DNA of 51,583 nucleotides from Candidatus Accumulibacter adjunctus (lineage in GTDB: Bacteria > Pseudomonadota > Gammaproteobacteria > Burkholderiales > Rhodocyclaceae), in NCBI GenBank assembly GCA_000585015.1, contig JFAX01000003.1, positions 162,702-214,284 of the forward strand. The letters run 5' to 3'. Below the pieces are notes generated by a model, which was not told the origin of the DNA, made no database searches, and worked only from the letters and a program-made list of their open reading frames with translations. The position numbers were made by a program, and so were the translations under genes. Shown piece after piece: positions 22,360 through 31,643 of this stretch (the stretch's first letter is position 1; each line of letters opens with the position of its first letter).

Positions 22360-23616
22360 GTGCTGCGGGCCGTTTCGGCGGAAGCCCGTCTGCAGCCGCT
22401 GCCTCCCGGCGCACGACGAGACCGCGCTGAGCCAGGGCCATCGGGCACCTGGCCAAGCCGGCGACCGCTGCTGACAGGCAGCAGCTCACAGTACCCGGGT
22501 TTCGCGTCTCCCGGCCGGCAGCCAGCGGAGTACGGCCACCTGCACAGCCTGCAGGCGTTGCGCGGGGTCGCCGCAGTGCTGGTGATGCTCTATCACAGCG
22601 GCACCCTGTACGCCGTGCATACGGGGCAGGTGCTCTGGCAGAACGCTTTCAGGGCGGGATTCGCCGGCGTCGACGTCTTCTTCGTGCTCAGCGGGGTGGT
22701 GATCTGCTGCGCCCATGCCGAAGACATCGGCAGGCCGCAGCGAGCGCTCCGCTTCATCGTCCGCCGCTCGTTCCGCCTGCTGCCGGTCTATTGGCTGGTG
22801 GTGGCGATGAAGGTGCTCAAGGATGGTGCCAGCGTACCGCTGGCGACTGTACTCGGTGCCGTCTTTCTGGTACCGGTGGCACAGCCCTATCTCACGGTCG
22901 CCTGGACCTTGTCGTACGAGCTGCTCTTCTACACACTGTTCCTCGCCTGCATCCTGCTACCCTGGCGACGAATCGCCGCGTTCCCGCTCCTCGCCCTGGT
23001 CCTGCTGCCGATGCTGCCGTTCGAGGGACCGGCCGACAGCCCGGAGCTGCAACAGGCGGCGCATTTCCTGTTCAACGGCCATTGGCTGGAGTTCGCCTTC
23101 GGCGTCGTCGCTTACGGGCTGCTGCGGCGCTTCGGACCCCCCTCGCCGACCGCGAGCTTGCTGCTCGTCGCCGCCGGTGTAGCTGCCTTCGGGACGGCGG
23201 CCGTGGTCGGAACGCGGATCAGCCAGTCGCTCATTGGCCAGTTCGGGCTCGTCGCCCACGATGTGGCTGAACTCCACAGTAATCCTGTCCTGGACCGGTC
23301 CGTCCACTGCTTCGGGCTGCCCGCCGCTGTGGCCATCCTGGGCCTGATCGCCCTCGAGCGTCACGGCCGCCTGTGGCCGCCCTGCCAGGCAGCTCTGACG
23401 TGGGTCGGCGATATCTCGTATTCGCTTTACCTGACGCACGGCTTCGTGATCAACACGCTGCTCGGAGTCGGCTGGGCGCGTGACTGGATCGTGCGCCAGC
23501 CCTTGCTCCTCGTCGTCGTCTGGGGAGCTGCGCTGCTCCTCGCCTCGCTCCTCCATCGGCTCATCGAGATACCGGCACTGCGTCTCGGCGGAAAGCTCAG
23601 CGGGCGTGGGCGATGA
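22360..23616 (+). CDS. Acyltransferase family 3 membrane protein
   Basis: A 418-residue O-acyltransferase of family 3 that would add acetyl or another acyl group to the polysaccharide. The family start is clear at HSLQALRGVAAVLVMLYHSG with the catalytic-type His, then AGVDVFFVLSGVVI and VRRSFRLLPVYWLVV; about ten membrane helices follow, ending near the C-terminus. The true start is uncertain: the frame is open from GTG 22231, no ATG occurs before the first motif, and GTG 22360 is my guess. It is the only plus-strand enzyme gene inside the EPS locus. The unusual Pro/Arg-rich N-terminus may not be translated. Confidence 0.78.
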   Translation: MLRAVSAEARLQPLPPGARRDRAEPGPSGTWPSRRPLLTGSSSQYPGFASPGRQPAEYGHLHSLQALRGVAAVLVMLYHSGTLYAVHTGQVLWQNAFRAGFAGVDVFFVLSGVVICCAHAEDIGRPQRALRFIVRRSFRLLPVYWLVVAMKVLKDGASVPLATVLGAVFLVPVAQPYLTVAWTLSYELLFYTLFLACILLPWRRIAAFPLLALVLLPMLPFEGPADSPELQQAAHFLFNGHWLEFAFGVVAYGLLRRFGPPSPTASLLLVAAGVAAFGTAAVVGTRISQSLIGQFGLVAHDVAELHSNPVLDRSVHCFGLPAAVAILGLIALERHGRLWPPCQAALTWVGDISYSLYLTHGFVINTLLGVGWARDWIVRQPLLLVVVWGAALLLASLLHRLIEIPALRLGGKLSGRGR

Positions 23617-23814
23617 AAGCGACTGACGACGAGGCGGTGTGCAAGGAAGCCCCTGGACGGAGCTGGCGCCACGAAGCGCCGCGTCGTCGCCGCGACCTCC
23701 GTCTGGCGTCGAGGCGTCGGCGGCGCGCTGCAACTGCTGCACCGCGCCGAGTCCAGGTGGTTTCAGTGCCCTGACGCAGGTATCAAGGCTCCCGGCAGGC
23801 CATGGCAGCGGTTG
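23617..23814. other. Gap between convergent genes
   Basis: 198 bp between the acyltransferase (plus) and the acetyltransferase (minus). I find no gene and no clear terminator hairpin. Confidence 0.4.
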
Positions 23815-24228
23815 TCAGCGGATCAGGATCTGGTTCGCGCCAACGATCACACAACCGTCGGGCGCATCCCGCGTGACGACTGCGTTGGCGCCGATCGTGA
23901 CGTGGTCGCCGATCCTTACCGGCCCGAGAATCCGGGCGCCGGCGCCGACATAGCAGCCGCGTCCGATCGTCGGCGCTCCCTCCGGCTCGGTGAGGCTCTT
24001 GCCGCCGATGGTGACCTGCTGCATCACTGTCGTGTTTTCGCCGATGACCGCCTTGCTGTGGATCACCACACCATAGGGATGGGGAAACTGGATGCCTGCG
24101 GGAAGATCGCAGTAGACGTCGCTGTTGAGGAAGACGCACACCAAGCGGTGCAGCCGCGGGCGACTTTTCTTTCCCCGGGTGGCCCAGATGAGCAGTTTAG
24201 CCGCTGCCGGATTCTCGACTTCCATCAT
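23815..24228 (-). CDS. Serine-acetyltransferase-like hexapeptide acetyltransferase
   Basis: A 137-residue left-handed beta-helix enzyme of the CysE-like group; in EPS loci these acetylate sugars rather than serine. Hexapeptide turns are visible: GVVIHSKAVIGENTTVMQQ, then PTIGRGCYVGAGARILGPV and VTIGANAVVT, ending GCVIVGANQILI. The helix is shorter than in true CysE and lacks the N-terminal hexamerisation domain. The start overlaps the glycosyltransferase stop by 4 bp (ATGA). It is the last gene of the 31.2-23.8 kb unit and probably decorates a sugar of the repeat unit. Confidence 0.82.
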   Translation of the reverse strand: MMEVENPAAAKLLIWATRGKKSRPRLHRLVCVFLNSDVYCDLPAGIQFPHPYGVVIHSKAVIGENTTVMQQVTIGGKSLTEPEGAPTIGRGCYVGAGARILGPVRIGDHVTIGANAVVTRDAPDGCVIVGANQILIR

Positions 24229-25583
24229 TCACCTCCTCTGCCTGTTCGTCCGCAGGAACCCGCTCGGCGGAGCTCGCGGTGCGTCATGCTGGACAAGTCA
24301 CGAAACGAAAGAACCTGATCCTGAGACGCGACCCGGCCCATCGTCGCCGGCCGCGAAACCTGCGCCTCGAACGGCGCATACACGGCGTTCACCCGGTCAT
24401 CCCAGGAGGCAGCGAGCGCCTTCCTGCATGCCCCTTTGCGCAAGCGAAGCAGCAAGCCCGGAGAACGGGCGTACTCGACCAGGGACGCGGCCAGGCTGCG
24501 GACGATGGCCTCCTGTCTGACACCTCGCGCCGGGACTGCCCGACCACAGCTCTCGTCCACCATCTCCGCCGGACCACCGAGATCCAGGCAGAGGACGGGC
24601 AGGCTGCTGGCAAAGGCCTCGAGGACGACATTGCCACTCGAGTCATGCAGACTGGGAAACACGAGCAGGTCGTGCTCACGGTACTTGGCAAGCAACTCCG
24701 TCTGGCTCAGCTGGCCGCAGAAAGTGACCCTCGACTGGATGCCGAGCGCCGTCGCCATCGCCTGCAGAGCGCCATGCAGCGGTCCGCTGCCGACCACGGC
24801 AAAACTGATGTCAATGCCGGCAGCAGCGGCCTGGGCCACCGCTGCGAGAGCCAGATGGATCCCTTTCAGATCGATCAGCCGGCCAGCGTAAAGACAGCTC
24901 AGCCGGCCGGGCGCAGGCAACCGCGAGCCCTGCACGATGCGTTCGCGGCTGATGCCGATCTCCAGCGAAACGACCGCGCTGCCGCCAGCACTGGCGATCC
25001 AGTCGGCAGTCTCGCGCGTCTTGGCGATGACCTGATGCGACTCCCTGAGACAGCGGCGCAGCGCGGGATTCCAGCGTGACGCGAGATTGACCGCATAGCG
25101 CAGGAACTCGCCAACGCGCGACCAGCGCTGCGGCATCCCGCGAACCAGCGGCCAGGGGGCCATTTCACCACCGCCGACAGGACCGAAGATGCACGGGATG
25201 CCGAGGCGATGGAGCCGTGTCGGCTGCCTCCAGACGCCGAAAGTGAGATGGTGGGCGACGTCGAAGTGCTGCTGCCGGTGAGCGGCGCGAGCGACGTCAA
25301 GGATGCCGCGTTGCCAAAGCGCATAATAGAGATGGACGCCGCGCCCGCCGCGCTTCCACCACGCGGCCCAGCGCGGCAGATCGTAGTAGAGAAAGTGGAG
25401 CCGTGAGCGGTAAGGTTCGCCAAGCTGGCCAAGCGCTGCGCTGATCGCGGCGCAATTGTTGCTCCGCGTCAGAACCCATACCTCATGCCCGCGCCGGGCG
25501 AGAGCAAGCGCCCAGTTCCAGCCGACTCCCGGCTCCGAACCCTTGTCCGGTTCACAGGCATAGGCAGACAGGAGGATCTTCAC
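24225..25583 (-). CDS. Glycosyltransferase family 4 (GT-B)
   Basis: A 452-residue GT4 transferase using an NDP-sugar. It opens MKILLSAYACEPDKGSEPGV with the usual nucleotide-fold start; the donor-binding half has SCLYAGRLIDLKGIHLALAA and the EX7E-type motif in HDSSGNVVLEAFASSLPVL, followed by GGPAEMVDE. No membrane segment is present, so it acts at the inner face of the membrane. The C-terminal ~40 residues are Arg-rich and outside the fold. It overlaps the acetyltransferase downstream, while 150 bp separate it from the WecB/TagA gene upstream. Sugar and linkage are unknown. Confidence 0.88.
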   Translation of the reverse strand: MKILLSAYACEPDKGSEPGVGWNWALALARRGHEVWVLTRSNNCAAISAALGQLGEPYRSRLHFLYYDLPRWAAWWKRGGRGVHLYYALWQRGILDVARAAHRQQHFDVAHHLTFGVWRQPTRLHRLGIPCIFGPVGGGEMAPWPLVRGMPQRWSRVGEFLRYAVNLASRWNPALRRCLRESHQVIAKTRETADWIASAGGSAVVSLEIGISRERIVQGSRLPAPGRLSCLYAGRLIDLKGIHLALAAVAQAAAAGIDISFAVVGSGPLHGALQAMATALGIQSRVTFCGQLSQTELLAKYREHDLLVFPSLHDSSGNVVLEAFASSLPVLCLDLGGPAEMVDESCGRAVPARGVRQEAIVRSLAASLVEYARSPGLLLRLRKGACRKALAASWDDRVNAVYAPFEAQVSRPATMGRVASQDQVLSFRDLSSMTHRELRRAGSCGRTGRGGE

Positions 25584-25733
25584 GCTGCGCTCCTCACTTG
25601 CAGGAGTCCCGGCTGGGTCGATGTGCGCCGCTTCACCACGATTTCCTCCACACGTTCTACGCCAGTCATGGGCGCATCCTAGTGCGCTCGCCGCGAGCCG
25701 ACTGTGAGCAAATGCTCAGGCTGCAACCAGATG

Positions 25734-26495
25734 TCATCGATTGCTCGCCAGTTGCCAGAATGCGCGCACCAGAAAGATCGAATTGGTCACCAGATAACGC
25801 CGCCACAGGCGGCGCGGCTCCGAGAGCAGTCGATGCAGCCACTCAAGGCCCGCTTGCTGCATCCAGATCGGCGCCCGCTTGATCGTTCCGGCATGGTAAT
25901 CAAAGGCGGCGCCGACACCGATCATCACCGCCTCGATCCGGCCGCGATGCGCAGCCATCCACCGCTCCTGCTTGGGGCACCCAAGGCTGACCCATACCGT
26001 GCCGGCGCCGCTGCGATTGATCATGTCGACGATTGCCGCATCCTCGGTGGCGGAAAGCGTTCGGAAGGGCGGCGAGTAGGCACCCGCGATCTGCAGCCCG
26101 GGAAAGGCGGCGAGCAGGCGCGCCTCGAGTGCGTCGAGGGTCTGGCTGCTACCACCGTAGAGGAAGACGGCTTCGTTCCGTTGCGCTGCCTGCCGGCAAT
26201 ATCGCCACATCAGGTCTGGCCCGTTGATGCGTGCCTGGTCGCGATGGCCCGCCTGGCGCAGCATCCAGGCTACCGGCGCGCCGTCGGGTGTCGCCATGTC
26301 GGCACCGCTGATGACCCGTTCGAACTCCGCCGACTGGGTCGTCATCACCACCGAGTGCACATTGGTGATGCACACATAGCGGCTCTCCCTGCGATCCGCC
26401 CAACGCTGGATGCGATCAACCGCTTCGTCCCAGTCGACGGCGTCGACCGCCGCCGAAAGGACTCGCTCCGTCCGGCGCGCAACTGCTGCTGTCAT
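25734..26495 (-). CDS. WecB/TagA/CpsF glycosyltransferase
   Basis: A 253-residue transferase of the WecB/TagA/CpsF family (GT26), which typically adds N-acetylmannosaminuronic acid or a similar sugar to a lipid-linked acceptor. Family motifs: YVCITNVHSVVMTTQSAEF, MATPDGAPVAWMLR with the catalytic Asp, VFLYGGSSQTLDALE, WVSLGCPKQERWMA and MIGVGAAFDYHAGTIKRAP. The basic end (EPRRLWRRYLVTNSIFLVRAF) is the membrane-binding segment. It overlaps the upstream GT4 stop by 4 bp. It probably adds the second or a later sugar after epsB. Confidence 0.9.
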   Translation of the reverse strand: MTAAVARRTERVLSAAVDAVDWDEAVDRIQRWADRRESRYVCITNVHSVVMTTQSAEFERVISGADMATPDGAPVAWMLRQAGHRDQARINGPDLMWRYCRQAAQRNEAVFLYGGSSQTLDALEARLLAAFPGLQIAGAYSPPFRTLSATEDAAIVDMINRSGAGTVWVSLGCPKQERWMAAHRGRIEAVMIGVGAAFDYHAGTIKRAPIWMQQAGLEWLHRLLSEPRRLWRRYLVTNSIFLVRAFWQLASNR

Positions 26496-27652
26496 GCCAT
26501 GCCTCCCTTCGCCTGAGCAATGGCTTCGCTGTAGATGGCCATCAGTTCCCGATAATTGCCGTCGGCAGTAAAGTGGGCTTCATAATGCGCACGCGCGGCG
26601 CCGCCCATGCGCGCCATCTCTGACGGATGGGCATGCGCCCAGCGCAGCCTCCTGGCCAAGTCATCCGCGTCGCCCGGCTCGAACAGGAAGCCGGTCACCC
26701 CGTCTTCGATGAGTTCGGCCAGTGCGCCGATGCGGCTGGCGATCACCGGCAAGCCACAGCCAAAGGCTTCGACCAGCGTGCGGGGGAAGTTCTCGTACCA
26801 GATGCTCGGCAGCACGAGCGCTCGCGCAGCCACCATCCGTTCCCGCACCGCGGCCGCTGGCAGGGCACCAAGCCCGCGAATGTTCGTTGCGCCAGCCAGC
26901 AGCCCCGCCTCCGGTCCTGACCCGGCGACGACCATGGGTACCTCGGGGACTTTCGAGGCGGCATCGACCAGGGTCCGGATGCCCTTCTCCGCCGAGAGAC
27001 GACCGACGAAGAGGAAGCCGCTGCGTGCACCGGCTGGCGGGGGTGCAAAGTCGACGAAATTCGGTTTGACGACGACCCGCTCCGCAGGCAGACCGCCTTC
27101 GACAAACTTCCGGCGGCAGAACTCGTTCAACGCGATGTATCGAGTCACCTTGTCGCGCCACGTGCCGAGCGCCCGATGCGTCATCACCATACCCGCCAGG
27201 ACTGCACTCTGCGCCACTGACCCGCGATAGCAGGCCCTGGTGATCCCGCGCCAGGGTGCACGCCCGAGACAGTCCTCGCAGACCGTCTCCTGGCGGAGGA
27301 ACATGGCCTGCGGGCAGAACAGGCGAAAATTGTGCAACGTCTGCACCACCGGGATCGCGGCCCGCTCCGCGGCCCAATAGAGCGAGGGGGAGATCAGCGG
27401 GAAGGTGTTGTGGACATGAATGACATCCGGACGGGTGTGGGCGACGATCCCCTGCATGTCCGCAGTCGTCTGCCTCGACCAGATGGTCCTGGTCAGCAAG
27501 TCCAGGCGTGAGAGGTCGGCGATGTCGCGATTGTCCTTCTGATAGAGCTCGACAGTGTGCCCGTGGGCCCGCAGCAACTCGGTCTCCGCCTCGACCACGC
27601 TGTCTTCGCCCCCTCTCTGCTGGTAGGCGTTGTGGGCAATCAGTATGCGCAT
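26492..27652 (-). CDS. Glycosyltransferase family 4
   Basis: A 386-residue GT4 transferase. It opens MRILIAHNAYQQRGGEDSVV with the acceptor-side Gly-rich loop, then DVIHVHNTFPLISPSLYWA and PVVQTLHNFRLFCPQA; the donor half has FLFVGRLSAEKGIRTLVDAA and ENFPRTLVEAFGCGLPVIAS with the EX7E motif. Cysteines in RQETVCEDCLGRAPWRGI form a small Cys pair seen in this subgroup. ATG 27652 has AGGG at a fitting distance. ATG 27688, adjoining the previous stop, would add 12 residues but has no clear ribosome binding site. It overlaps the WecB/TagA gene by 4 bp. Confidence 0.88.
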   Translation of the reverse strand: MRILIAHNAYQQRGGEDSVVEAETELLRAHGHTVELYQKDNRDIADLSRLDLLTRTIWSRQTTADMQGIVAHTRPDVIHVHNTFPLISPSLYWAAERAAIPVVQTLHNFRLFCPQAMFLRQETVCEDCLGRAPWRGITRACYRGSVAQSAVLAGMVMTHRALGTWRDKVTRYIALNEFCRRKFVEGGLPAERVVVKPNFVDFAPPPAGARSGFLFVGRLSAEKGIRTLVDAASKVPEVPMVVAGSGPEAGLLAGATNIRGLGALPAAAVRERMVAARALVLPSIWYENFPRTLVEAFGCGLPVIASRIGALAELIEDGVTGFLFEPGDADDLARRLRWAHAHPSEMARMGGAARAHYEAHFTADGNYRELMAIYSEAIAQAKGGMA

Positions 27653-27689
27653 CTGGGAGCCCTGTCGGTCGGGTGCAGGAGAAGACATC

Positions 27690-28955
27690 TCAACGCGGCC
27701 CGGTCGATACCGTCGCGTCGCCGTTCGCGCCATTGGGCAGTGGCCAACGGGCGCTGGCCGCGCCGACTCCGGTCGCTCGCTCCGTCAGGGGCCGACGCAG
27801 CAGACGAAGCGTGCCGAGGCAGTGAACGCAGTCGGCCACGACTCGGTCGCGGGCATCGACCCCGCCGCTGGATTCGACGTACATGCTCAGGGTGTCCAGA
27901 AGATACAGGCCGAACATCCTGGCGACCTGGTCAGCGGACACATCGCCAGTGGCCAGGACGGTCTGCAGGTGAGTGCGCCCGTCCTGCAGCAGAGCCATGA
28001 GCGCCTGCGGCCGCAGCCTGGATCGCCGTACCAGGATGCGCTGGATGGAATGGAAGTGGAAGAAGTCGTGCAGTGGCGTCGCGCTGTCCTGCGCGTATTC
28101 CCAGTCGAAGACGGTGATCCCCCGCGCGTCCTGGTTGATGTTCCAGGGCGCGAAGTCGCCATGTCCGATGCAGGTCGTGATGACCTGCCCGCGCAGTTCG
28201 GAGTCGATCCACCGCCACGCTTCCGGCGTTCCCGCCAGCAGCGGCGAAGCAAGGGCGCGCGACAGGCGAAGAAAGCGATCATGCAACCGCCCTCGCAGTG
28301 GCGCCTCCTCCCACACCCAGTCGCGGCGACTGGTGCGGCACAAGTGCGTGAGAAAGGCTCGGTGCAAGGGCCCCAGCCGGGCCGGTGATGGCAGCACGGT
28401 CGCCGCCGGCATGGTCAGAAAACGCCGCCCGCTGCTCAGACACCCGGCGCGAGCAAGCTCCGGCACGGAAGCCTTCAACTCGGCGACCTGCCCAAGGCGA
28501 GCCAGCCAGGATGCTTCGCCGGCCAGCAACTCATCCGCCCCGGGGCGGAACGCGATCTTGCTCACCCAGGCCCGACCGGATGTCGAGAGGCTCAGCACGA
28601 CGACCTTCTGGAAGGGCCCCGGCGAACCGAACTGGATCAACACCGGCGATGCTCCGCTGTCTGCCGGCAGGATCTGCTGCAGCAGATCGGCCTGCTCGCG
28701 CGCCATGCGGACCTCGCTACGCGGCCAGGTCAGACCGACGCGACCAGCGTGCCAGGCCGTGCGCGCCAGCCATCGTCGCGCCGGCGAGCGCACCAGATAG
28801 GCCAGTTCCGGCAGACGCTCGAGGTCACGCCGGCAATAGAGCGGGCGTGCCTTGACCGGCAGCAGCGAGTGCCAGCCGAGCCCACCCTGCGGCTCTGCCG
28901 TCTGCTCCTGAAGCGACAGCGCGAGCCACTCGCGCCACTCACGGGCCGCGTTCAT
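27690..28955 (-). CDS. APH-like sugar/lipid kinase
   Basis: A 421-residue protein with an aminoglycoside-phosphotransferase / protein-kinase-like fold. The catalytic loop is CIGHGDFAPWNI (HGD at 265-267, N272), and the DFG-equivalent is VFDWEYAQ (D284). The N-terminal ~100 residues are not kinase-like and resemble no known domain. An aromatic/His patch (LHDFFHFHSIQ) follows the metal site. APH-like kinases in EPS loci probably phosphorylate a sugar or activate a polar group. It lies between GT2 and GT4 genes and overlaps the GT2 by 4 bp. Substrate unknown; antibiotic resistance is unlikely in this context. Confidence 0.8.
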   Translation of the reverse strand: MNAAREWREWLALSLQEQTAEPQGGLGWHSLLPVKARPLYCRRDLERLPELAYLVRSPARRWLARTAWHAGRVGLTWPRSEVRMAREQADLLQQILPADSGASPVLIQFGSPGPFQKVVVLSLSTSGRAWVSKIAFRPGADELLAGEASWLARLGQVAELKASVPELARAGCLSSGRRFLTMPAATVLPSPARLGPLHRAFLTHLCRTSRRDWVWEEAPLRGRLHDRFLRLSRALASPLLAGTPEAWRWIDSELRGQVITTCIGHGDFAPWNINQDARGITVFDWEYAQDSATPLHDFFHFHSIQRILVRRSRLRPQALMALLQDGRTHLQTVLATGDVSADQVARMFGLYLLDTLSMYVESSGGVDARDRVVADCVHCLGTLRLLRRPLTERATGVGAASARWPLPNGANGDATVSTGPR

Positions 28956-29779
28956 TCTGTTGCCGACACCAGGTGATAGGGTTCCAGAGCGGCAACGACC
29001 GACTCATCGACGACCGCGCCATAGCCACCGGCGAGGAGCTTCGCGCCGACGCGCAGTGCCGTACCGGTCAGCCGGTACAGCGGCAGTCCCGGCCATCCTG
29101 ACAAGCGGCTGCGACTGCGAATCTCCGCGTCCTCGAGACGACCCTGCGGCCGCAGCGAGCGGGTCTTCTGCTGCGGGTAGAAGCGCATGCAGGACAGGTA
29201 GTGCGGGATGTGCGCGATGCGCGCATGACGGGAGAAGCGCTCCCAGAGATCGCTGTCCATCGCCAGGTTGAAACGCGGATCGAGGCCGCCGACTTTCTCG
29301 TACAGGCCGCGCCGCCAGAACATCGACGGTTGCGGGATGAAGTTGTGATCGAAGAGGAAAGCATGGCGGAAAAAGGCGCCCTCCTTCTTCGGCCGCAGGA
29401 AGCGACCGTGCCCATCGATCCACAGCGAATCACCATACACCGCCTGGACGCCCGGATGGGCGGCGAAGAATGCGCCGATCCGGTGCAGCGCACCGGGCAA
29501 CAGCAGATCGTCCGAACACAGCCAGCCCTGAACTTCGCCGCTGGCGCGCGCGAAGCCCTTGATCAGCGCGTCCGTTTGCCCTTGGTCGCGTTCGCTGACC
29601 CAATGGGCCAGCGAGCCCTGATGCCGCTCGATCACGGACAGGCTGTCATCGGTCGAGCCGCCGTCAACGACGATGTACTCGAGTCCGGGGTAGCCCTGGT
29701 CGAGCACCGAACGCATGGTCGCATCGAGGTAGGCGCCCTGCTGATAGGAACAGGTGACGATTGAGATGGAGATGGTCAT
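28952..29779 (-). CDS. Glycosyltransferase family 2 (GT-A)
   Basis: A 275-residue GT2 transferase. It opens ISIVTCSYQQGAYLDATMRS and has EYIVVDGGSTDDSLSVI for nucleotide binding, GWLCSDDLLLPGAL as the metal-binding DXD equivalent, and LAMDSDLWERFSRHA, with an ED/DD-type catalytic base. ATG 29779 was chosen: the frame runs 50 codons further up, but that part is Pro/Arg-rich and unlike the family. No membrane helix is present, so a soluble cytoplasmic transferase is likely. It overlaps the APH-like kinase and stands first after a 163 bp gap. Confidence 0.88.
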   Translation of the reverse strand: MTISISIVTCSYQQGAYLDATMRSVLDQGYPGLEYIVVDGGSTDDSLSVIERHQGSLAHWVSERDQGQTDALIKGFARASGEVQGWLCSDDLLLPGALHRIGAFFAAHPGVQAVYGDSLWIDGHGRFLRPKKEGAFFRHAFLFDHNFIPQPSMFWRRGLYEKVGGLDPRFNLAMDSDLWERFSRHARIAHIPHYLSCMRFYPQQKTRSLRPQGRLEDAEIRSRSRLSGWPGLPLYRLTGTALRVGAKLLAGGYGAVVDESVVAALEPYHLVSATE

Positions 29780-29942
29780 GTACTTGCGACCCGAAAAATG
29801 ATCGGCCTGATCCGGACATCCGGCGCCGTGAATGGTCCCCGATTTCGGCCGTGACGGCCATCGGGTCCCGGAAACCGGATGCTCGAAGCCCCGGGTGCGG
29901 TTTGGCGCATGCTGCCAGCCGGCAGGCAAGCGCTGACATCGA
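29780..29942. other. Gap between flippase and GT2
   Basis: 163 bp without a supported gene. It may contain a leader or a minor promoter; nothing is clear. Confidence 0.35.
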
Positions 29943-31184
29943 TCATGCGCTCGTCCTTCGCAGTCGATGCAGCACGAACATGGCCTGCAGCGACATCGCC
30001 GTCGCCAGGCTCAGCGATGTCCCGAGCGCCGCGCCCTGCATCGCATGATTGCCGATCAGCCAGAGACCGACCGTGAACGTCATCACGGTCGCTCCCAGAT
30101 TGCTGAACAGACCTGATCGCGAGTCGTGGAGCGCCAGCGCGTAAGCCCCAAACACGGTTCCCATCAACGAACAGGCGGCGCCGATCGAGAGCGTTCGGAG
30201 GATGTCGGCAGCCGTGTCGTAGCGACCGCCGTAGAGGAAATGCAGGACCGGCTCGGCGAACCAGCCAACCGCGACGACGAAAAGACCGCCGGCGCATCCG
30301 GCAAACAGGCTCGTTCGCAGGAGGTCACGACGAAAGGCTGCCCGGCCATGACGTTGCAGGATCGTCGCCGCATTGGCGGGGACACAGTTCGCCACGCTCT
30401 GTGTGATCAACCCGAGCAGATTCAGCAGATTGAGGCAGACGGAGAAGGTGGCGACGGCAACGGGACCGAGAGGGACGAGCAGGAACGGGTACAACTGCCC
30501 GGCGCCCCAGATGGCGAGAACGGTCGCCAGCAGCCACTTCGACAGCGGCCACTGCTCCTCGATCACTTCCGTCACCGAGAGATCTACCGCCGGCTCCGGG
30601 TGTGTCCGCTCGATCCATCGCAAGGCCAGAACGAAGGCCAGCAGCGACGAAGCAGCCATGGCCAGGAAAGCGCTCGCTCCGCTCAGGAGGCCGAGGACCG
30701 CGAGCGGCAGCAGCAGGACGAGCTGTCCGACATAGCTGATGATGTCATTCAACAGTGCCCGTTCGTGGGCTCCCGAAGCGTAGAAGAAGCGGCGCGCCGT
30801 CTCCTGCAGGAACAGGCAGCCCAGGAAGACGACGGCCGAGGCAACGAGGAAGAGATCGGCGTGGAGCAAGATGCCGGCGATGACCACCAGCAAACCGGCA
30901 ACCGGTATCGCAACCCAGTGCGCCTCGAGAAGCGCGCGGGCGCGCGCCAGCTGCAGCCACGGCCTGTCGCGATCCTGCAGCACCGCCATCGGCTGCGTGA
31001 ACACGGCCCGATGCAAGCCGGAGAGGAAGAGGCACACCAGGAACGCGAGGCTGTAATGACCAAACGAATCGCTGTCCAGCATGCGTGCAAGGAACAAGGC
31101 GGTCAGGAAATTGCAGCCAGAGACGACGACCTGGTCCGCCAGCGCCAGGAGCCCGGGCCGGACGGCGACGCTTGTCGCGCTCAT
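29943..31184 (-). CDS. Polysaccharide flippase (Wzx/MATE-like), copy 1
   Basis: A 413-residue integral membrane protein of the MOP superfamily that flips lipid-linked repeat units to the periplasm. Twelve or so helices are visible; the first pair begins LALADQVVVSGCNFLTALFL followed by ARMLDSDSFGHYSLAF, the Wzx-type opening. A Gly-rich pair (FAGCAGGLFVVAVGWFAEPV) lies in the second half. ATG 31184 was taken because the 13 residues before it are not hydrophobic or family-like. The locus has a second flippase at 35400-36665, with a similar [10 protein letters not shown] opening, so duplication is likely. It is first in its unit, behind the 459 bp gap. Confidence 0.87.
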   Translation of the reverse strand: MSATSVAVRPGLLALADQVVVSGCNFLTALFLARMLDSDSFGHYSLAFLVCLFLSGLHRAVFTQPMAVLQDRDRPWLQLARARALLEAHWVAIPVAGLLVVIAGILLHADLFLVASAVVFLGCLFLQETARRFFYASGAHERALLNDIISYVGQLVLLLPLAVLGLLSGASAFLAMAASSLLAFVLALRWIERTHPEPAVDLSVTEVIEEQWPLSKWLLATVLAIWGAGQLYPFLLVPLGPVAVATFSVCLNLLNLLGLITQSVANCVPANAATILQRHGRAAFRRDLLRTSLFAGCAGGLFVVAVGWFAEPVLHFLYGGRYDTAADILRTLSIGAACSLMGTVFGAYALALHDSRSGLFSNLGATVMTFTVGLWLIGNHAMQGAALGTSLSLATAMSLQAMFVLHRLRRTSA

Positions 31185-31643
31185 GGCGAGTCTGACGCCA
31201 GCCGGGTGCCCGCGGCACACCACGGCCCTTCAACCGGGTCTGTCGTACGGCTGCCGGTGGCGGTCGGTGTCCTGATCACGTGCGACTCATCGGGGATGGG
31301 AGTGAGACTGACCGAGCCGTTGCGGGAGCGAGCCATGCTCGGCCAGTTGCCGAGTCCGTCCACCACTGCAGCCCGTCCAGCCGTCGACGACGAAGTCCGG
31401 TTGCGCCCGGAGCCGCGGGACAGGGAGCGCAGCAATCGATTTCGGGTTCAAGCGTGCACCTGCGAGGAAGGGTCAGCGGCGAAACATCTCTGGCCGACGC
31501 TGGCGGTCGTTTCAATCGACCGGATCCTGCATCCTTGCCCGCGTCCGGCGCGTGTGCTAAGTCACAGGTCGCCAGTGATCGATCCGACGGCTACGGTCGC
31601 GCCCCGTCCATGGCGACAGGGGAACGTGGCGACCCGCCGTGGC
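31185..31643. other. 459-bp gap in the EPS locus with shared upstream motif
   Basis: No gene is supported here. It holds one copy of the 17 bp motif found before epsL (31551-31567) and must contain the promoter for the flippase-to-acetyltransferase unit. The sequence is GC-rich, and I saw no hairpin behind the beta-helix gene that ends at 31644. Confidence 0.5.
31551..31567 (-). promoter_or_regulatory. Shared 17-bp motif CTGTGACTTAGCACACG, copy 1
   Basis: On the minus strand this differs by one base from 46322-46338. Here it lies 367 bp upstream of the flippase start; there it lies 187 bp upstream of epsL. Both lead minus-strand units of the same locus. It may be an operator, possibly of EpsA; this is inference. 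Confidence 0.5.

Noticed and set aside
23815-24228. Cysteine-biosynthesis serine acetyltransferase (cysE)
   Set aside because: It lacks the N-terminal domain of CysE and overlaps a glycosyltransferase gene; a sugar acetyltransferase is more likely.
27690-28955. Antibiotic-resistance aminoglycoside phosphotransferase
   Set aside because: Only the fold motifs match; it is embedded in glycosyltransferase genes and has an unrelated N-terminal region.
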